A DNA stretch of 64,000 nucleotides from contig BJOX01000296.1 in assembly GCA_009731375.1 (NCBI GenBank), positions 372,186-436,185 on the forward strand, written 5' to 3'. Under the pieces are notes generated by a model. That model had not been told where the DNA came from. It saw only the letters and a program-made list of their open reading frames with translations, and made no database searches. Every line of letters starts with the position of its first letter. The stretch's first letter is position 1. This stretch comes from Paulinella micropora (taxonomy: Eukaryota; Cercozoa; Imbricatea; Euglyphida). The position numbers and the translations under genes are program-made. Below, piece by piece: positions 18,050 to 30,181 of this stretch.

Positions 18050-18160
18050 CTTCTTGATGTGTTTTCTCCTGGCAACACAGAAGTCAGACTTGGGAGTACC
18101 AAGTACAACAGATAATTATAGCAGTCACTGAGGAAGTATTAGGGAAAACACATCAAGAAG
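18050..18160. repeat. Inverted repeat with 17-bp arms
   Basis: CTTCTTGATGTGTTTTC and GAAAACACATCAAGAAG are exact reverse complements about 75 bases apart. This is the second nested-type fold within 200 bases of the 54-bp hairpin. Confidence 0.75.
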
Positions 18161-18299
18161 TACTAGAAGGTTGTAGGCACTCACATCATGGAATATGAGA
18201 TGCGGCGGCTCCCACCGCATTTACTGCACTGGCATATGGAGGATCCGTGTTGCCTTGCCTTGCGTGTGGCAAGTACCAGGGACATCCGGGCTGCGAGAG

Positions 18300-18556
18300 A
18301 GAGAGAGAGAGAGATTTTAAGGTATACCCTACCATTTACTTAAGGTATACCTTACCTTTTTAAGGTATACCTTGAATTTGGTATGAACAATACATATGTA
18401 CTTGTGCGTGTGTGTGTGAAAGAGAGAGAGAGAGTAATGGATGTTATATATGTACATATATATATATATGAAGAGTAATGGATTTTATATATATACATAC
18501 ATACACACACATACATATATATACATATATATATATATATGTGTGTGTGTGTGTAT

Positions 18557-18609
<53 letters not shown>

Positions 18610-18758
18610 CAGACACACATATACATATATATATACATATACACAAATGTATATAAACATATATATATATATATATAAAGATATATATATATATGTATAT
18701 ATATGTGTGTGTGTGTGTGCATGTGTGTGTGATAGAGAGAGAGAGAGAGAGAGGGAGG

Positions 18759-18811
<53 letters not shown>

Positions 18812-18960
18812 AGGGAGAGAGAGAGAGAGAGTAACGGATGTTATATATCTATATGTGTGTGTATATATATATTTTTCATATATATATACATATGTATATA
18901 TATATATGTGTGTGTGTGTATGTGCGTGTGTATGTGTATATACATATATTTACATACAAA
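18300..18960. repeat. GA, TA, CA microsatellites with palindrome array F
   Basis: Three TTAAGGTATACCTTA/TTGAA copies (18319-18376) follow a GA run. GTAATGGATGTTATATA and GTAATGGATTTTATATA then recur at about 18436 and 18475, and GTAACGGATGTTATATA at 18831, each followed by (TA)n or (TG)n. A compound satellite is likely. Confidence 0.8.
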
Positions 18961-19049
18961 TTTACAAGAACATATATCCATAACATAAAATAATAATATT
19001 ACGTATACAACGCAATATATCTAAACAGAAAACCGACTTGAAGAAGAGA

Positions 19050-19448
19050 CTAACAGTTACCATTAATAACTCCCCCGGCCCTTCCAGAATTCTGGTCAGC
19101 CTGAACAATTGCGTTGCCTACAGCTATTAGTTTTTTTATTTCTGGTTTGATTTGATTTTTGGCTGAGGACCCCATCAACTCGAGAGGGAAACCTTGCCAA
19201 CCCATCAAGAGGTACGAGCCAATGTCACAGCACACCTTGCCAACAGCACATAAGCGAATTTCCCTGAATAATTTGTTGCAAAACTTTGGGGTCCCCATCA
19301 ATTTTTGGTTGCTTGAAAACCGTACGCGTTGCATGGCCAGCAATGTTCGTTCACATGGCTCAGCACACGTTTGCAAACAATTTGCACAGATTGCAAAATG
19401 GATATGTAGCTTGTAAACGTGTGGTGAGCCATGCCCCCCAAAGGACAA
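19050..19448 (-). CDS. Hypothetical ORF, 132 aa, Cys-containing
   Basis: An open minus-strand frame has ordinary amino-acid composition, with a Cys-rich N-terminal part (HFAICANCLQTCAEPCER) and a middle reading CNKLFREIRLCAVGKVCCD. No family is recognised and no splice sites are certain. It lies between microsatellites and may be a remnant. Confidence 0.25.
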   Translation of the reverse strand: MSFGGHGSPHVYKLHIHFAICANCLQTCAEPCERTLLAMQRVRFSSNQKLMGTPKFCNKLFREIRLCAVGKVCCDIGSYLLMGWQGFPLELMGSSAKNQIKPEIKKLIAVGNAIVQADQNSGRAGGVINGNC

Positions 19449-19489
19449 ATTAGACCAACCAACTCTGTTCGGAATAAGGCTAAGCCTCC

Positions 19490-20100
19490 GGATCCTCCTC
19501 CTCCTCCTCCTCCTCCTCCTCCTTCTTCTTCTTCTTCTTCTTCTTCTTCTTCTCCTCCTCCTCCTGCAGCTGCTTCTCCTTCTTCTCCTGCTTCTCCTGC
19601 TCCTGCTTCTCCTGCTCCTGCTTCTCCTTCTTCTCCTTCTTCTCTTTCTTCTGCTTCTTCTGCTTCTTCTGCTTCTTCTTTTGCTTCTTCTTCTTCTTCT
19701 TCTTCTTCTTCTTCTTCTTCTTCTTCTCCTTAAAGGAATAGGAGAAGCAGGGGACGGAGGAGCAGAAGGAGAATGAGGAGGAGCATAAGGACAAGGAGCT
19801 CGAGGGGGGGGGGGGGGGAAAGGGGGGGGGGGGGGGGGAGGGGGGGGAGGGGGGGGGGGGGGGGGGNNNNNNNNNNNNNNNNNNNNNNNNNNNNNNNNNN
19901 NNNNNNNNNNNNNNNNNNNNNNNNNNNNNNNNNNNNNNNNNNNNNNNNNNNNNNNNNNNNNNNNNNNNNNNNNNNNNNNNNNNNNNNNNNNNNNNNNNNN
20001 NNNNNNNNNNNNNNGGGGGGGGGGGGGGGAGGAAGGGAAGGGGGGGGGGGGGGGGGGGGGGGGAGAAAGAGGTGGAGGAGGAGGTAGAGGAGGACGAGGA
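19490..20100. repeat. CTC/CTT and poly-G tracts around a 148-base gap
   Basis: Pyrimidine triplets at 19490-19735 switch to purine-rich DNA and G-runs on both sides of the gap at 19867-20014. Open frames here (poly-Pro, poly-Glu, poly-Gly) are repeat translations. Confidence 0.9.
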
Positions 20101-20376
20101 GGAGGAGGGAGAGAAGGAGGAGGAGGGGGACAAGAAGGAACGCCAGAATAAGGTGCAGCAACTTGACACGCATTGGGGTCAGGACAGCCCTTTCCTTCCT
20201 GGTATTGACGAAATGTGGAGGGAACTCACGGCCACGCCAGGCTGGACTGTGGATGTGGAAGCGGTAGGGGATTTAGAGTTGTCCAAGATCCCTGACGAAG
20301 TCAGGAAAAGGGTCAAGCCATGGGTGCAGGAAGCAGTTACCGCGAGCCAGCACCTGTATGCTGTCTGCAATGTACG

Positions 20377-20455
<79 letters not shown>

Positions 20456-21460
20456 TTATCTATTTATCTATCTATCTGTCTATCTATCTATCTCACTGCA
20501 AACGATTGGCAACTCCAAACCCAATACACCAGTTCTGAGCAAGCCTTTCCTGTCCACATTTGTGTCACTGACCTCCGCCCCGATATCGTTGTCTGGTCAC
20601 TGTCTACCAAGATATGTATTCTAATCGAGCTAACGTGCCCGGTCGAGGAAAACATCCTTGACGCACGAGCCTACAAGACCAACCGATACAACAAGCTCAA
20701 ATCTCAAATCGAGGACAACGGATGGACCTGCCACCTTCGACCAATCGAATGCGGGGCTCGCGGCATGGTATCGTTCTCTGTTCATCGATGTTTCCGCGCC
20801 TTGGGTTTTTCCCATCCCCAATCCAAATCCCTTTGCTTCAAGCTATCNNNNNNNNNNNNNNNNNNNNNNNNNNNNNNNNNNNNNNNNNNNNNNNNNNNNN
20901 NNNNNNNNNNNNNNNNNNNNNNNNNNNNNNNNNNNNNNNNNNNNNNNNNNNNNNNNNNNNNNNNNNNNNNNNNNNNNNNNNNNNNNNNNNNNNNNNNNNN
21001 NNNNNNNNNNNNNNNNNNNNNNNNNNNNNNNNNNNNNNNNNNNNNNNNNNNNNNNNNNNNNNNNNNNNNNNNNNNNNNNNNNNNNNNNNNNNNNNNNNNN
21101 NNNNNNNNNNNNNNNNNNNNNNNNNNNNNNNNNNNNNNNNNNNNNNNNNNNNNNNNNNNNNNNNNNNNNNNNNNNNNNNNNNNNNNNNNNNNNNNNNNNN
21201 NNNNNNNNNNNNNNNNNNNNNNNNNNNNNNNNNNNNNNNNNNNNNNNNNNNNNNNNNNNNNNNNNNNNNNNNNNNNNNNNNNNNNNNNNNNNNNNNNNNN
21301 NNNNNNNNNNNNNNNNNNNNNNNNGCACGTCCATCCGGACTATAAGTCACAACCCGGCATTGTCAACCCGGATTCCACCCACAGTGTTGACTCCGAAACA
21401 TACTCTCATTTCGTCCAAGAAGTGCCCCGAAAGAACCAATCGAAAGAAGAAAGCACCTGA
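20072..21460 (+). CDS. Retroelement-type protein with PD-(D/E)XK-like domain, fragment
   Basis: A first exon ends near 20369 (ELSKIPDEVRKRVKPWVQEA, donor GTACGT). The intron is (TATC)n, and the frame resumes near 20534. It then reads DLRPDIVVWSLSTKICILIE followed by LTCPVEENI, RAYKTNRYNKL and GWTCHLRPIECGARGMV. The order RPD...(I/V)ELT...ERK-like...GW...PIE-G-RG matches a domain seen C-terminal to reverse transcriptases in many eukaryotic repeat proteins; the PD and E-L-T residues resemble a nuclease core. The typical F-R-LG tail follows (RCFRALGFS). The gap at 20848-21324 removes the rest. No reverse transcriptase is visible. Family naming is inference. Confidence 0.45.
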
Positions 21461-21884
21461 TTTTGCCATCAACACCAAGCGTATGGAAAGACATTGAAGA
21501 AGAACTCCAATCCGCCCTCCCTCTCATCCTCCCCTTATCTCTCATCCTGCATTCCGTCATAGCCGTCCAGTGTTGCATAGCCCGGGCTAGGTCCCTTCGG
21601 GGGTTTAGGCCTTTACACAATGTCATCATTGTAGCTTGCGCAAGCTTACGGTGCTCAAAACACTTGGACTAACGGCTTCCTTTTCTTTCTCTTCTTCCTT
21701 ATCCTCCCACTCTCCATTCCTAGATTGCCTTTTTCTTCAACGTCCTTCCTCCTCTTCTTTTTCCAGAACACAGTCTACCCGTGATTCCCATCCCGGACAC
21801 ATGCACAGTACACAAATTATTGTTTGATGTGAAACTGCGTTCCTTTGCAAGGACTACATTCCTTTGCGACATCTCATCTACCTA

Positions 21885-22132
21885 TCTATCTATCTGTCTA
21901 TCTATCTATCTATCTTTCTATGTACGTCACCTTGATATTTCAAGGTATACCTTGATATTTCAAGGTATACCTTGGAATATCAAGGTACACCTTGATCTTG
22001 CAAGGTATACCTTGACTAGTTCAAGGTATACCTTGACCATTGCAAGGCATACCTTGACTATTTCAAGGTATACCTTGGATATGTAAGGTAAACATTGAAA
22101 GGCTAAGTCCTTGCATGTCTATTTGTTCGGAT
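21885..22132. repeat. Composite repeat unit: (TATC)n, palindrome array G, conserved tail
   Basis: (TATC)n ends in CTTTCTATGTACGTCACCTT. Then come eight palindromes with a 20-21 base period and the tail GGTAAACATTGAAAGGCTAA, continuing GTCCTTGCATGTCTATTTGTTCGG. The same boundary and tail flank array E on the other side of a minus-strand gene, so the unit spread as one piece. It ends just before the plus-strand exon beginning near 22133. Confidence 0.85.
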
Positions 22133-22573
22133 GCTGCGTGGCAGGATAATCTCAAGGGCAATTTCCCGCCGATCAGCGAAGAGGAGATGGCGTGGATAGA
22201 ACATAGCTTGGCCATCAAGGAGATGATGGTAGAGAAATATATCGACGAAGGAAAATTGCCTTGGGAATGGACCCACAAATACGCAGCAATGGTATGGCAG
22301 AGGCGGTTTGTTTTCCATGACCTCCTCGAACAGAGCGGACCAGGATACTAAATAGGGTCCAAAAGAACGGCATCAACGATAACCTTGAGTTCGAGTGCCG
22401 CAAAGAGGCTTTGCGGGACATGTACTGGCGAGAGCTGCCCGGCCGAATGGATTCAGGAGTTCGCTAATCAGCTTTCGGCCCAGTATGAGCAACTCCAGCG
22501 AGACCAAAAAGCAGAGGCAGCAAAGTTGCGCAAGGAGTTGAAGCAACGCCAGCATGTGGGAGAAACAAAAGGG
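22133..22573 (+). CDS. Hypothetical exons, helical and coiled-coil protein
   Basis: One frame reads WQDNLKGNFPPISEEEMAWI and on through KYIDEGKLPWEWTHKYA to a stop at 22351. Another (from about 22385) reads AEWIQEFANQLSAQYEQLQR followed by a coiled coil, then enters (AAT)n. The two are probably neighbouring exons of one gene that may continue at 23.75 kb beyond the gap. No family is recognised. Confidence 0.35.
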
Positions 22574-23732
<1,159 letters not shown>

Positions 23733-23754
23733 GAAAGCACACAAAAAATGGTGT

Positions 23755-24561
23755 TTGTGTGTGTGGACAGAGAAAATCCGCAGTGAGGTCAGAGCAGCGC
23801 GTCTCCAGGCAGGGCGTGTGGCAGAGGGAGTCGACGAACAGGACGATGAAGAGGGGGGAGGCGACGCCGAACCAGTGGACCGGCTGCGGCATCCGAAGCA
23901 GTTTGCACCTCCGCCGGATGCTAAGATACTGTACATCAGGGACGTTTGCTTCAACGGCAAAACGGCTGAACGGAAAGGGCATTATGCCAAGCTGGAAAAC
24001 TTCGCTAACCAGCTGAACATGAGCCACCATAACCAGCAGGTGTTCGCAGCACTTATGGAAGACTACAACAAGTACCGGGACTCATGTTGGTGTGTCCATG
24101 AGGACGAGAAGGGGGTGCGCGCAATGCGACGAAGCAAGTATGTACAGGAAGAGAGAGAGAGAGCGAGAGAGGGGGGGGGGGGGCGACTGGTTTTTATTCG
24201 TTCGATTTTTGCTTCTTGGGGCAGGGAAAACGCTCGAAGCATCAAAGGCAGTGCTGCAGGACTTGCGGACGAAGGAACCGTTTTCTGACAATGATTCGTC
24301 GTCTCGGAGGTACAGTCTTTTCTTCCCTCAGGCTTTGCTATATTTCGTCGTCGTCTCGGAGCTGACTTTTTAATGTATGCCTTGGCTGTTTAAGGAATAC
24401 CTTGCCTTTTGATTAGGTATACCTTGGCTTTTCAAGGTATACCTTGGCTGTTTAAGGTATACCTTGCTGTCCAAGGTATACCTTGCCTGTCGATAAGGTA
24501 TATATTGCCTTTTGAAGGTATACATACCTTAGCTGTTCTGAGAGAGAGATTGAGAGGGGCC

Positions 24562-24623
<62 letters not shown>

Positions 24624-25020
24624 GCCATCATTGTCCTGGTGTGCTCACTAGCTGGGGTCTTCGCGAGACGTTTACATTTGCAGACCTGCAACGTGTTTAC
24701 CCTCAACGGGACGCCGCTACGGCTTGGGGGGAGGACATCAAGCCTTTGGGCAACGTGGACGCTTACCATTGCACTCGCTACGGGCTACCGAACGTCCAGC
24801 CGTTCCAGCGCCAATGTCCCCCTGGCAAAATGCGTGTCAAAGGTTGCCCGGAAGTGTCAAAGTCATCTGACGACTTGACGTTTCTCAACAATTTGTTGAG
24901 TTGCATACTTCAGAGCGTTTGGCCCGTACACAACAACAACATCACAAGTAAGTCCTCTATAGATACATGCGTGCATATATACATCCATACGTGCATCCAT
25001 GCATACGTACGTACATGTGC

Positions 25021-25065
<45 letters not shown>

Positions 25066-25336
25066 TGACTTGTTGTAAGCAGCTATGGAGCGGTGGTTCA
25101 TGGCCATGGACCCAAACAATGCACCCGACTACGACCCGAAGGCAGAGGAGCTTTTTTTTCAACTATTTCACCCTGAACTTGTTATACTGTGACGAGAATA
25201 TGTGTAGAATCATAGTGTACTCAAGGGTACGGTCTATGTACCAAGGCGATCATGGGAAATGGACGATTTGTTTGGCCCTGTGGCGCTCCAGGCAAAAGAG
25301 CAAGGGAGGCAAGAGAAAGAAGACCAAGCGTATGTG

Positions 25337-25376
<40 letters not shown>

Positions 25377-25533
25377 TTAGTGTGCGTTTAATTTGTGCAC
25401 GCACGCGTGCATGCGTGGTGCTTGTAGGCAAGCGTCGCCGGTCAGAGAGCGAGGAGGAGGACAACGAATCCGACGAAAGCGAGAAGGGTATGTATGTGAG
25501 TGCGGCTGTGTGTTAGGGTGTGTTTGCGTACTG

Positions 25534-25585
<52 letters not shown>

Positions 25586-25610
25586 CCTATCTATCTATCT
25601 ACCTATCTAC

Positions 25611-25674
<64 letters not shown>

Positions 25675-26615
25675 TTACTTATCTATCTATCTATCTATCT
25701 GTCTATCTATCTTTCTATGTACGTCACCTTGATATTTCAAGGCATACCTTGGAATATCAAGGTATACCTTGAAATAGTCAAGGTATACTTTGACTATGGC
25801 AAGGTATACCTTGACTATTTCAAGGTACCTTGACTATGTCAAGGTATACCTTGACTACTTGTATGAGTGCGGCTGTGTGTTAATGTGTGTTTGTGTACGC
25901 ACGCGTGCATGAAGTTATGTAGTACAGACAAGTATGAAACACTTGAATTGGCGCTTGTAGGAAGCAGCGCCAAGCGTCGCAAGATGGCGAAGAAGAAGAA
26001 GAAGAAGACGAAGAAGAAGAAGAAAAAGAAGAAGAAGAAGAAGAAGAAGAAGAAGAAGAAGAAGAAGAAGAAGAAGAAGAAGAAGAAGAAGAAGAAGAAG
26101 AAGAAGAAGAAGAAGAAAGAGATGGCGAAGGAGCAGGAGGAAGAGGAGGCAAGCTCATCCACCGACGACTTCGACGACTCTGAGTGGACGGATGGAAAGG
26201 TTGTAGGAAGCGCCAAACCTCAGCAGGTGGCGAAGGGGAAGAAGGAGAAGAAGGAGAAGAAGGAGAAGAAGGAGAAAGAGACGGGGAAGGGGAAGAAGAG
26301 TGAAAAGAAAACCAACAAGTCCAAGTCCAGCTCAGGTACTATCAGTGCACTCTCACACAGACACAGTCACGCACACACATGTACTACCCCTGGCGTTCAG
26401 GGATGCAGGCCTCCTCGTCTGCTACTGACGACGATGTGGAAGGTGAAGCAGAGGTGGAGGCCTTAATGAAACAGAGGAGCATAAGTGGGAAAAAGGAATA
26501 TCTTGTTCGTTGGAAAGGGTATTCCCAAAAGTACGATTCGTGGGAGCCAGTAGAGAATCTCACTAACTGTGGCCGTTTGCTGGATGAATTCAAAAAAAAG
26601 GCTGGTGAAAAGTAA
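23755..26615 (+). CDS. Chromodomain protein, multi-exon, start not found
   Basis: Plausible exons are 23740-24137 (AKILYIRDVCFNGKTAERKG, LENFANQLNMSHHNQQVFAA), about 24652-24951 (TFTFADLQRVYPQRDAATAW, ending before GTAAGT), 25078-25330, 25428-25488, 25962-26335 (Lys-rich from (AAG)n) and 26400-26615. The last encodes a chromodomain: VEALMKQRS...KKEYLVRWKGYSQ, then YDSWEPVENLTNCGRLLDEF. All hallmark aromatic and W residues are present, so methyl-lysine binding is likely. The exon at 25078 needs a one-base shift in a T8 run. It could be a chromatin protein or the chromo-tail of a mobile element. The downstream SET and methyltransferase exons may belong to the same gene. Confidence 0.55.
24372..24620. 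repeat. Palindrome array H and (GA)n in an intron
   Basis: About eight AAGGTATACCTTG copies separated by CTGTTT/CTTTT spacers are followed by (GA)n at 24565-24620. The array sits between two putative exons of the chromodomain gene. Confidence 0.85.
25530..25860. repeat. Composite unit: (TATC)n plus palindrome array I
   Basis: (TATC)n is followed by CTTTCTATGTACGTCACCTT, identical to the unit at 21.9 kb, then six palindromes. The conserved AGTCCTTGCATGTC tail is missing, so this copy is 3'-truncated. It lies in an intron of the chromodomain gene. Confidence 0.85.
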
Positions 26616-26705
26616 ATTCTTTTGTGCAGAAGAAGGGTTATTAAAAAGTAAAATCTTGTATAAGTGCAACAGCCATATGGACATGGTCTGCAATGGCATT
26701 CATGC

Positions 26706-26838
26706 TTGGAATATCAAGGTATACCTTGATATTGCAAGGTATATCTTGGCTAGTTCAAGGTATACCTTGAACTAGTCAAGGTATACCCCTATTTCAAGGT
26801 ATACCTTGACTATTTCAAGGTATACCTTGGATATGTCA
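26706..26838. repeat. Palindrome array J
   Basis: Six copies with 20-26 base spacing run from TTGGAATATCAAGGTATACC to CCTTGGATATGTCAGG, the same left and right edge words as arrays E and G but without the (TATC)n. It follows the chromodomain exon by about 90 bases. Confidence 0.85.
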
Positions 26839-26910
26839 GGGGGGAGAGGGAGAGGGAGAGAGAAAGAATGCTGCTTTCGGTCCAGACTCACGCTCATGAC
26901 CACTTTAATT

Positions 26911-27420
26911 CAGGCTCCAAGACGTCCACTTCCTCTTCTTCCTCTTCGTCTTCTTCCTCTTCGTCTGTTAACTCGCCATCCTTGCAATCGTCCGCGCCTG
27001 CTGCGCCTGTGACTGTGGCTGCGAAACAGGTAGACCTACCTTCCCTGATACATATGTGACCATGCCTATGTATTTATTGATGTAGTTATGGATTGAGGTA
27101 TTTGGTGTTATTGTTGGTGTATATTACAACACATACCCAAGCCAATTGTTTACAAGTTGACAATGCTGTCGGTTGTGACCCTATTCCTGCACTTGGGGTA
27201 AGTTGGAGCTGGTCCGAAGGATTCCATCTTGGTACACCGCCGACTTCATGGGCAAGGCCCGATTTTTCGGGTCGCACATAGTCGGATAGATGCATGTACT
27301 AGGTGCCCCGTGTTGCCCAGGCCTTCCTAGTTGGTCAGGATGCCGGTCACAACCAATGCAAAGTCACTTTCTGGGTGCTGCCCGTCCAGTTGGGCAGTCA
27401 CCAAACACAATTGGCGNNNN
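26911..27420 (+). CDS. Possible Ser-rich linker exons between chromodomain and SET
   Basis: AATTCAG is followed by a frame reading SKTSTSSSSSSSSSSSS and AAPVTVAAKQ before GTAGAC. A second short exon (DNAVGCDPIPALG before GTAAGT) ends at 27198. The rest to the gap at 27417-27426 is unassigned. These could be low-complexity linker exons of a chromo-SET protein. Confidence 0.3.
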
Positions 27421-27636
27421 NNNNNNTATTTTTTAGCAAATTAACAAATAATTTCAAATGCTTCACTTGGGATGTCTTAATATCTTGAAGTATATCCAAG
27501 TTATTACCGAGTCCGATTGAATCCATAGTGTGTGTGTGGTGTGTGTTTATTAATGTAGTTATCGATTTGATGTACTTGGTGTGTGTGTGTGTGTGTCTCC
27601 GGAGGGGGGGGGGGTGTTGTTGCTAGGCTTTATTAG

Positions 27637-28197
27637 CTGTAGCCACCAAAATTTCAATCGAGTATGAGAAAGCTCACGAACCGCAGGAAGCAAAAAGGGT
27701 GCGTTGCGCTGTGGGTTTCGATGCGGGATTTTTGTCCCTGGTCGACATCCAGGACGGGAGGGGTTTTTACCTTGTGAAACTGTGGATTGGTAAACCTGGG
27801 ACTATCATCATGGCCTATGGGGGTGAGTATGTAAAGAGCGACTCAGTTTGTCCGGAGAACAGAAGTACGCACGAGCCATAGAAGTGGCAAGGGAAGAAAA
27901 TTAGTTTTCACTGACAAAGTGAGGGGGAGACTCTTAGAAGCTCGCCACAAGAGTCATGAAGTTCTACATGAACTTCTGTACCGGGAGGGTGGGGGATTTG
28001 CCCAGCATAGTTTGCGGCCCAATTGTGAAGCAGCAATACTGAATGATGGAGCTCGTGTTTTAATTCGGTCTATCGAAAACATTTTTTTCGGTCAATGCAT
28101 AACCATTCACTACGGCAAGGAGTGCGTACAGTGGATGCTGAATATCGGACAGGAAATAGGATCCCTGGTTTGGAACTGTACAATCCCATTAAAAAAA
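27637..28197 (+). CDS. SET-domain fragment (lysine methyltransferase type)
   Basis: After an AG at 27635-27636 the frame reads SLVDIQDGRGFYLVKLWIGK, then GTIIMAYGGEYV, the usual SET N-terminal core (GRG...I...Y-GE). A second frame from about 27919 reads FAQHSLRPNCEAAILNDGA, then IRSIENIFFGQCITIHYGKE, the C-terminal NHS-x-PN and E-I/L-x-x-x-YG region. A stop at 27881 and a frame change separate the halves, so an intron or a disruption lies at 27830-27918. Histone or other protein lysine methylation with S-adenosylmethionine is the family activity. The cysteine of NHSC is leucine here, so activity is doubtful. Confidence 0.6.
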
Positions 28198-28241
28198 ATA
28201 TATACCTCTGTCGTGTCTCTCTCCTCTGCAAAGTTCAATGC

Positions 28242-28360
28242 ATACCATGACTTTTCAAGGTATACCCTGACTTTTCAAGGTATACCCTGACTTTTCAAGG
28301 TATACCATGACTTTTCAAGGTATACCTTCACTGTTTAAGGCATACCTTGGTTTTTGTAAG
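28242..28360. repeat. Palindrome array K
   Basis: Five close copies of CTTTTCAAGGTATACC[C/A]TGA are followed by two degenerate ones. The array separates the SET fragment from the methyltransferase frames. Confidence 0.85.
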
Positions 28361-28448
28361 ATAATCCTTGGCCTTTTTTTTTCTACAATTGATGTGCACA
28401 TGTACACTAGTCCGCAAAGTTGTTTGCATGCCTACCTGGTGGTAGGCG

Positions 28449-29256
28449 ATGTCAACAACATTGGTAAAAAGGCTGCCCCCCTGGAGGTGTGAGGTGACAG
28501 GTTGCGATAGTGTAAATATCTTTACGCAGTCAAAGTGTAGAGCTTGCAACGTGTTATGCCCCCTGTTCATGGCACAACCTGACCCAAGAAATTGGGCTGT
28601 GTCCGATGTCTTGGCGATTTATGGTGCATTCAAAAACAGTGTCGACCTCCTACACATTGCTGAGCAGGGAATAGGGGGAACTCTAAGGATGACAGGAGTA
28701 TTATCAGCAGTGAATGTGGTACCGTATTGCGAAAGGGCAGGTTACATGTTTACATAGGTTGTGGAGTCGGGAACGTTCTTCTCGCAGCCATGGCTTTTGG
28801 GTATGGACGCGTGACGGGTTTGGAGCAAAACGATCGTTCTAGGGAATGGAACTTGAAATTGGGCAAGGCTAGTGTTGTGCGCCAAGCAAGTGGACATGCA
28901 GAGTTGTGGGCTCAACAAGATCCTGTGGTGTGGTGGAATGCTAGAGTAGAGAACACTGTTGATTTGGAGCGTTACTTCAAAAATACAGATGGCACTTCAA
29001 CGTGGTGGTGTTTCTATTCTGGACAGCTTGGCAGGCAGGGCACAAGGAAGTAGTGTTGCATTTCATACGCACATGTCCACAGATCAAATATGTCCTGGTA
29101 GCAGATGAGAGCAAGCGGCCTCGAGGGCATAGGCTTGCATTTTCGATGCTTGAACAGGCAGGTTTCACTTTGCATAGATACAGACCGCGTTTGACCATTG
29201 CACGTAGTTCAGGTTCAGAAAAATCTGTTCTGGTGTGTTGGAAAAGACTGAAATAA
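28449..29256 (+). CDS. Zinc-finger plus DOT1-like methyltransferase, frames shifted twice
   Basis: The first frame has a RanBP2-like Cys cluster (WRCEVTGC...KCRACNVLC), then SDVLAIYGAFKNSVDLLHIA. The second frame opens with VYIGCGVGNVLLAAMAFGYG and VTGLEQ, the SAM-binding GxGxGN loop and acidic strand-2 end seen in DOT1-type and other class I methyltransferases. The third ends with RGHRLAFSMLEQAGFTLHRY and LVCWKRLK before TAA. Overlapping frames at 28727-28757 and 29002-29053 imply small introns or one-base errors. The order SET then methyltransferase on the same strand suggests one chromatin-modifying gene, possibly element-borne. Confidence 0.55.
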
Positions 29257-29329
29257 TAAAAGTTTGACTCGTATGTCAAGTTCGAAGTGTGATGCATCCG
29301 AGATGCGCTACTAATTGAACTTGCATGTG

Positions 29330-29856
29330 TGGTAGTAGTTTTATCGAGTGCCGCGACTGGAGGGCGTGCGCCCAGGGCTGTTATTGACTGTGGAATATGA
29401 TGGTAAAGAAAGCAATCAGATAGATGAGGCGCCAGATGAATTTTGGGTGCGGAAGAGCTTGTCATTTCAGTCAAGCAGTTGGAAACGTGGACGGACAAGA
29501 AATATAAACTTAAGGCTCTGAGACCTGCACGTTCTGAGGCAGGCCGCGAATATGGGCTACTGGATGAATTAGTTTATAGTGAGCAACTAGACCTTGGAAA
29601 ATCGCATCTCCTAATTCTGGCGCGAACTTATTTTCAAGATTTTGTCTGGTCTGGACGAAAGGAAACACAATCTGGCAGGGGCAGAGGCCAAGAACAGGTA
29701 GAAAAAAAGGGGGAAGGCAAAAGTAAAGAAGCAAGCAAGCGGGGACGAAGGACAAACAAGCCTAGTTATGTTGTCGTAGAAGTGTCTGAGAACTCGGGAG
29801 AAAAGGGAACAGAAAGCAGGGAATGCCCCGTCGGCTATGGCAAAGGGAAAGCGTAG
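29330..29856 (+). CDS. Hypothetical basic protein, last plus-strand ORF before the virus
   Basis: The frame from about 29443 (137 aa) reads ELVISVKQLETWTDKKYKLK and ends in a Lys/Arg/Glu-rich tail. An overlapping frame just upstream reads VRPGLLLTVEYDGKESNQID. No family is recognised. It may be the end of the methyltransferase gene. Confidence 0.3.
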
Positions 29857-29913
29857 TAGGCCGCCGTCCAAGAAAGTTTTGGTAAATGCGCAACAAGTAG
29901 GCATTCCATGAAT

Positions 29914-29968
29914 CTAACTTCAAGGTTTTCTTGACTTAGAAACTAAGTCAACAAAACCTTGAAGTTAG
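29914..29968. repeat. 26-bp-arm hairpin at the left edge of the viral insertion
   Basis: CTAACTTCAAGGTTTTCTTG (continuing ACTTAG) and CTAAGTCAACAAAACCTTGA (continuing AGTTAG) are complementary with one mismatch and a three-base loop. It contains the CAAGG half of the host palindrome and lies about 210 bases left of the viral sequence. Confidence 0.85.
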
Positions 29969-29994
29969 AGTCAAGTCATACCTTGAACTTAGCG

Positions 29995-29998
29995 TTAA

Positions 29999-30029
<31 letters not shown>

Positions 30030-30048
30030 GTCTCTCTCTCTGTCTCTC

Positions 30049-30079
<31 letters not shown>

Positions 30080-30178
30080 GTCTGTCTTTCTCTCTATACA
30101 CCGTTCTGTCTAAGGAATACATTGAAATTAAATTCAAGGTATACATTGACTTTAAAGTCAAGGTATACCTTGAATTTA
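29995..30178. repeat. (CT)n plus palindrome array L, left flank of the virus
   Basis: A (CT)n run (29999-30095) precedes AAGGAATACATTG, AAGGTATACATTG and AAGGTATACCTTG copies. This is the last host-type palindrome before the AT-rich viral DNA, so the insertion border is between about 30175 and 30200. Confidence 0.8.
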
Positions 30179-30181
30179 GAG

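Noticed and set aside
21930-22092. CRISPR-like array of short palindromic repeats
   Set aside because: The period is only 20-21 bases with 6-7 base spacers, copies are degenerate, the context is a eukaryotic intron, and no cas genes exist.
28735-28765. A 17-base mini-intron (GTTACATGTTTACATAG) in the methyltransferase
   Set aside because: Removing it destroys the strand before the GCGVGN loop, whereas a one-base shift gives the expected VYIGCGVGN; a frameshift is simpler.
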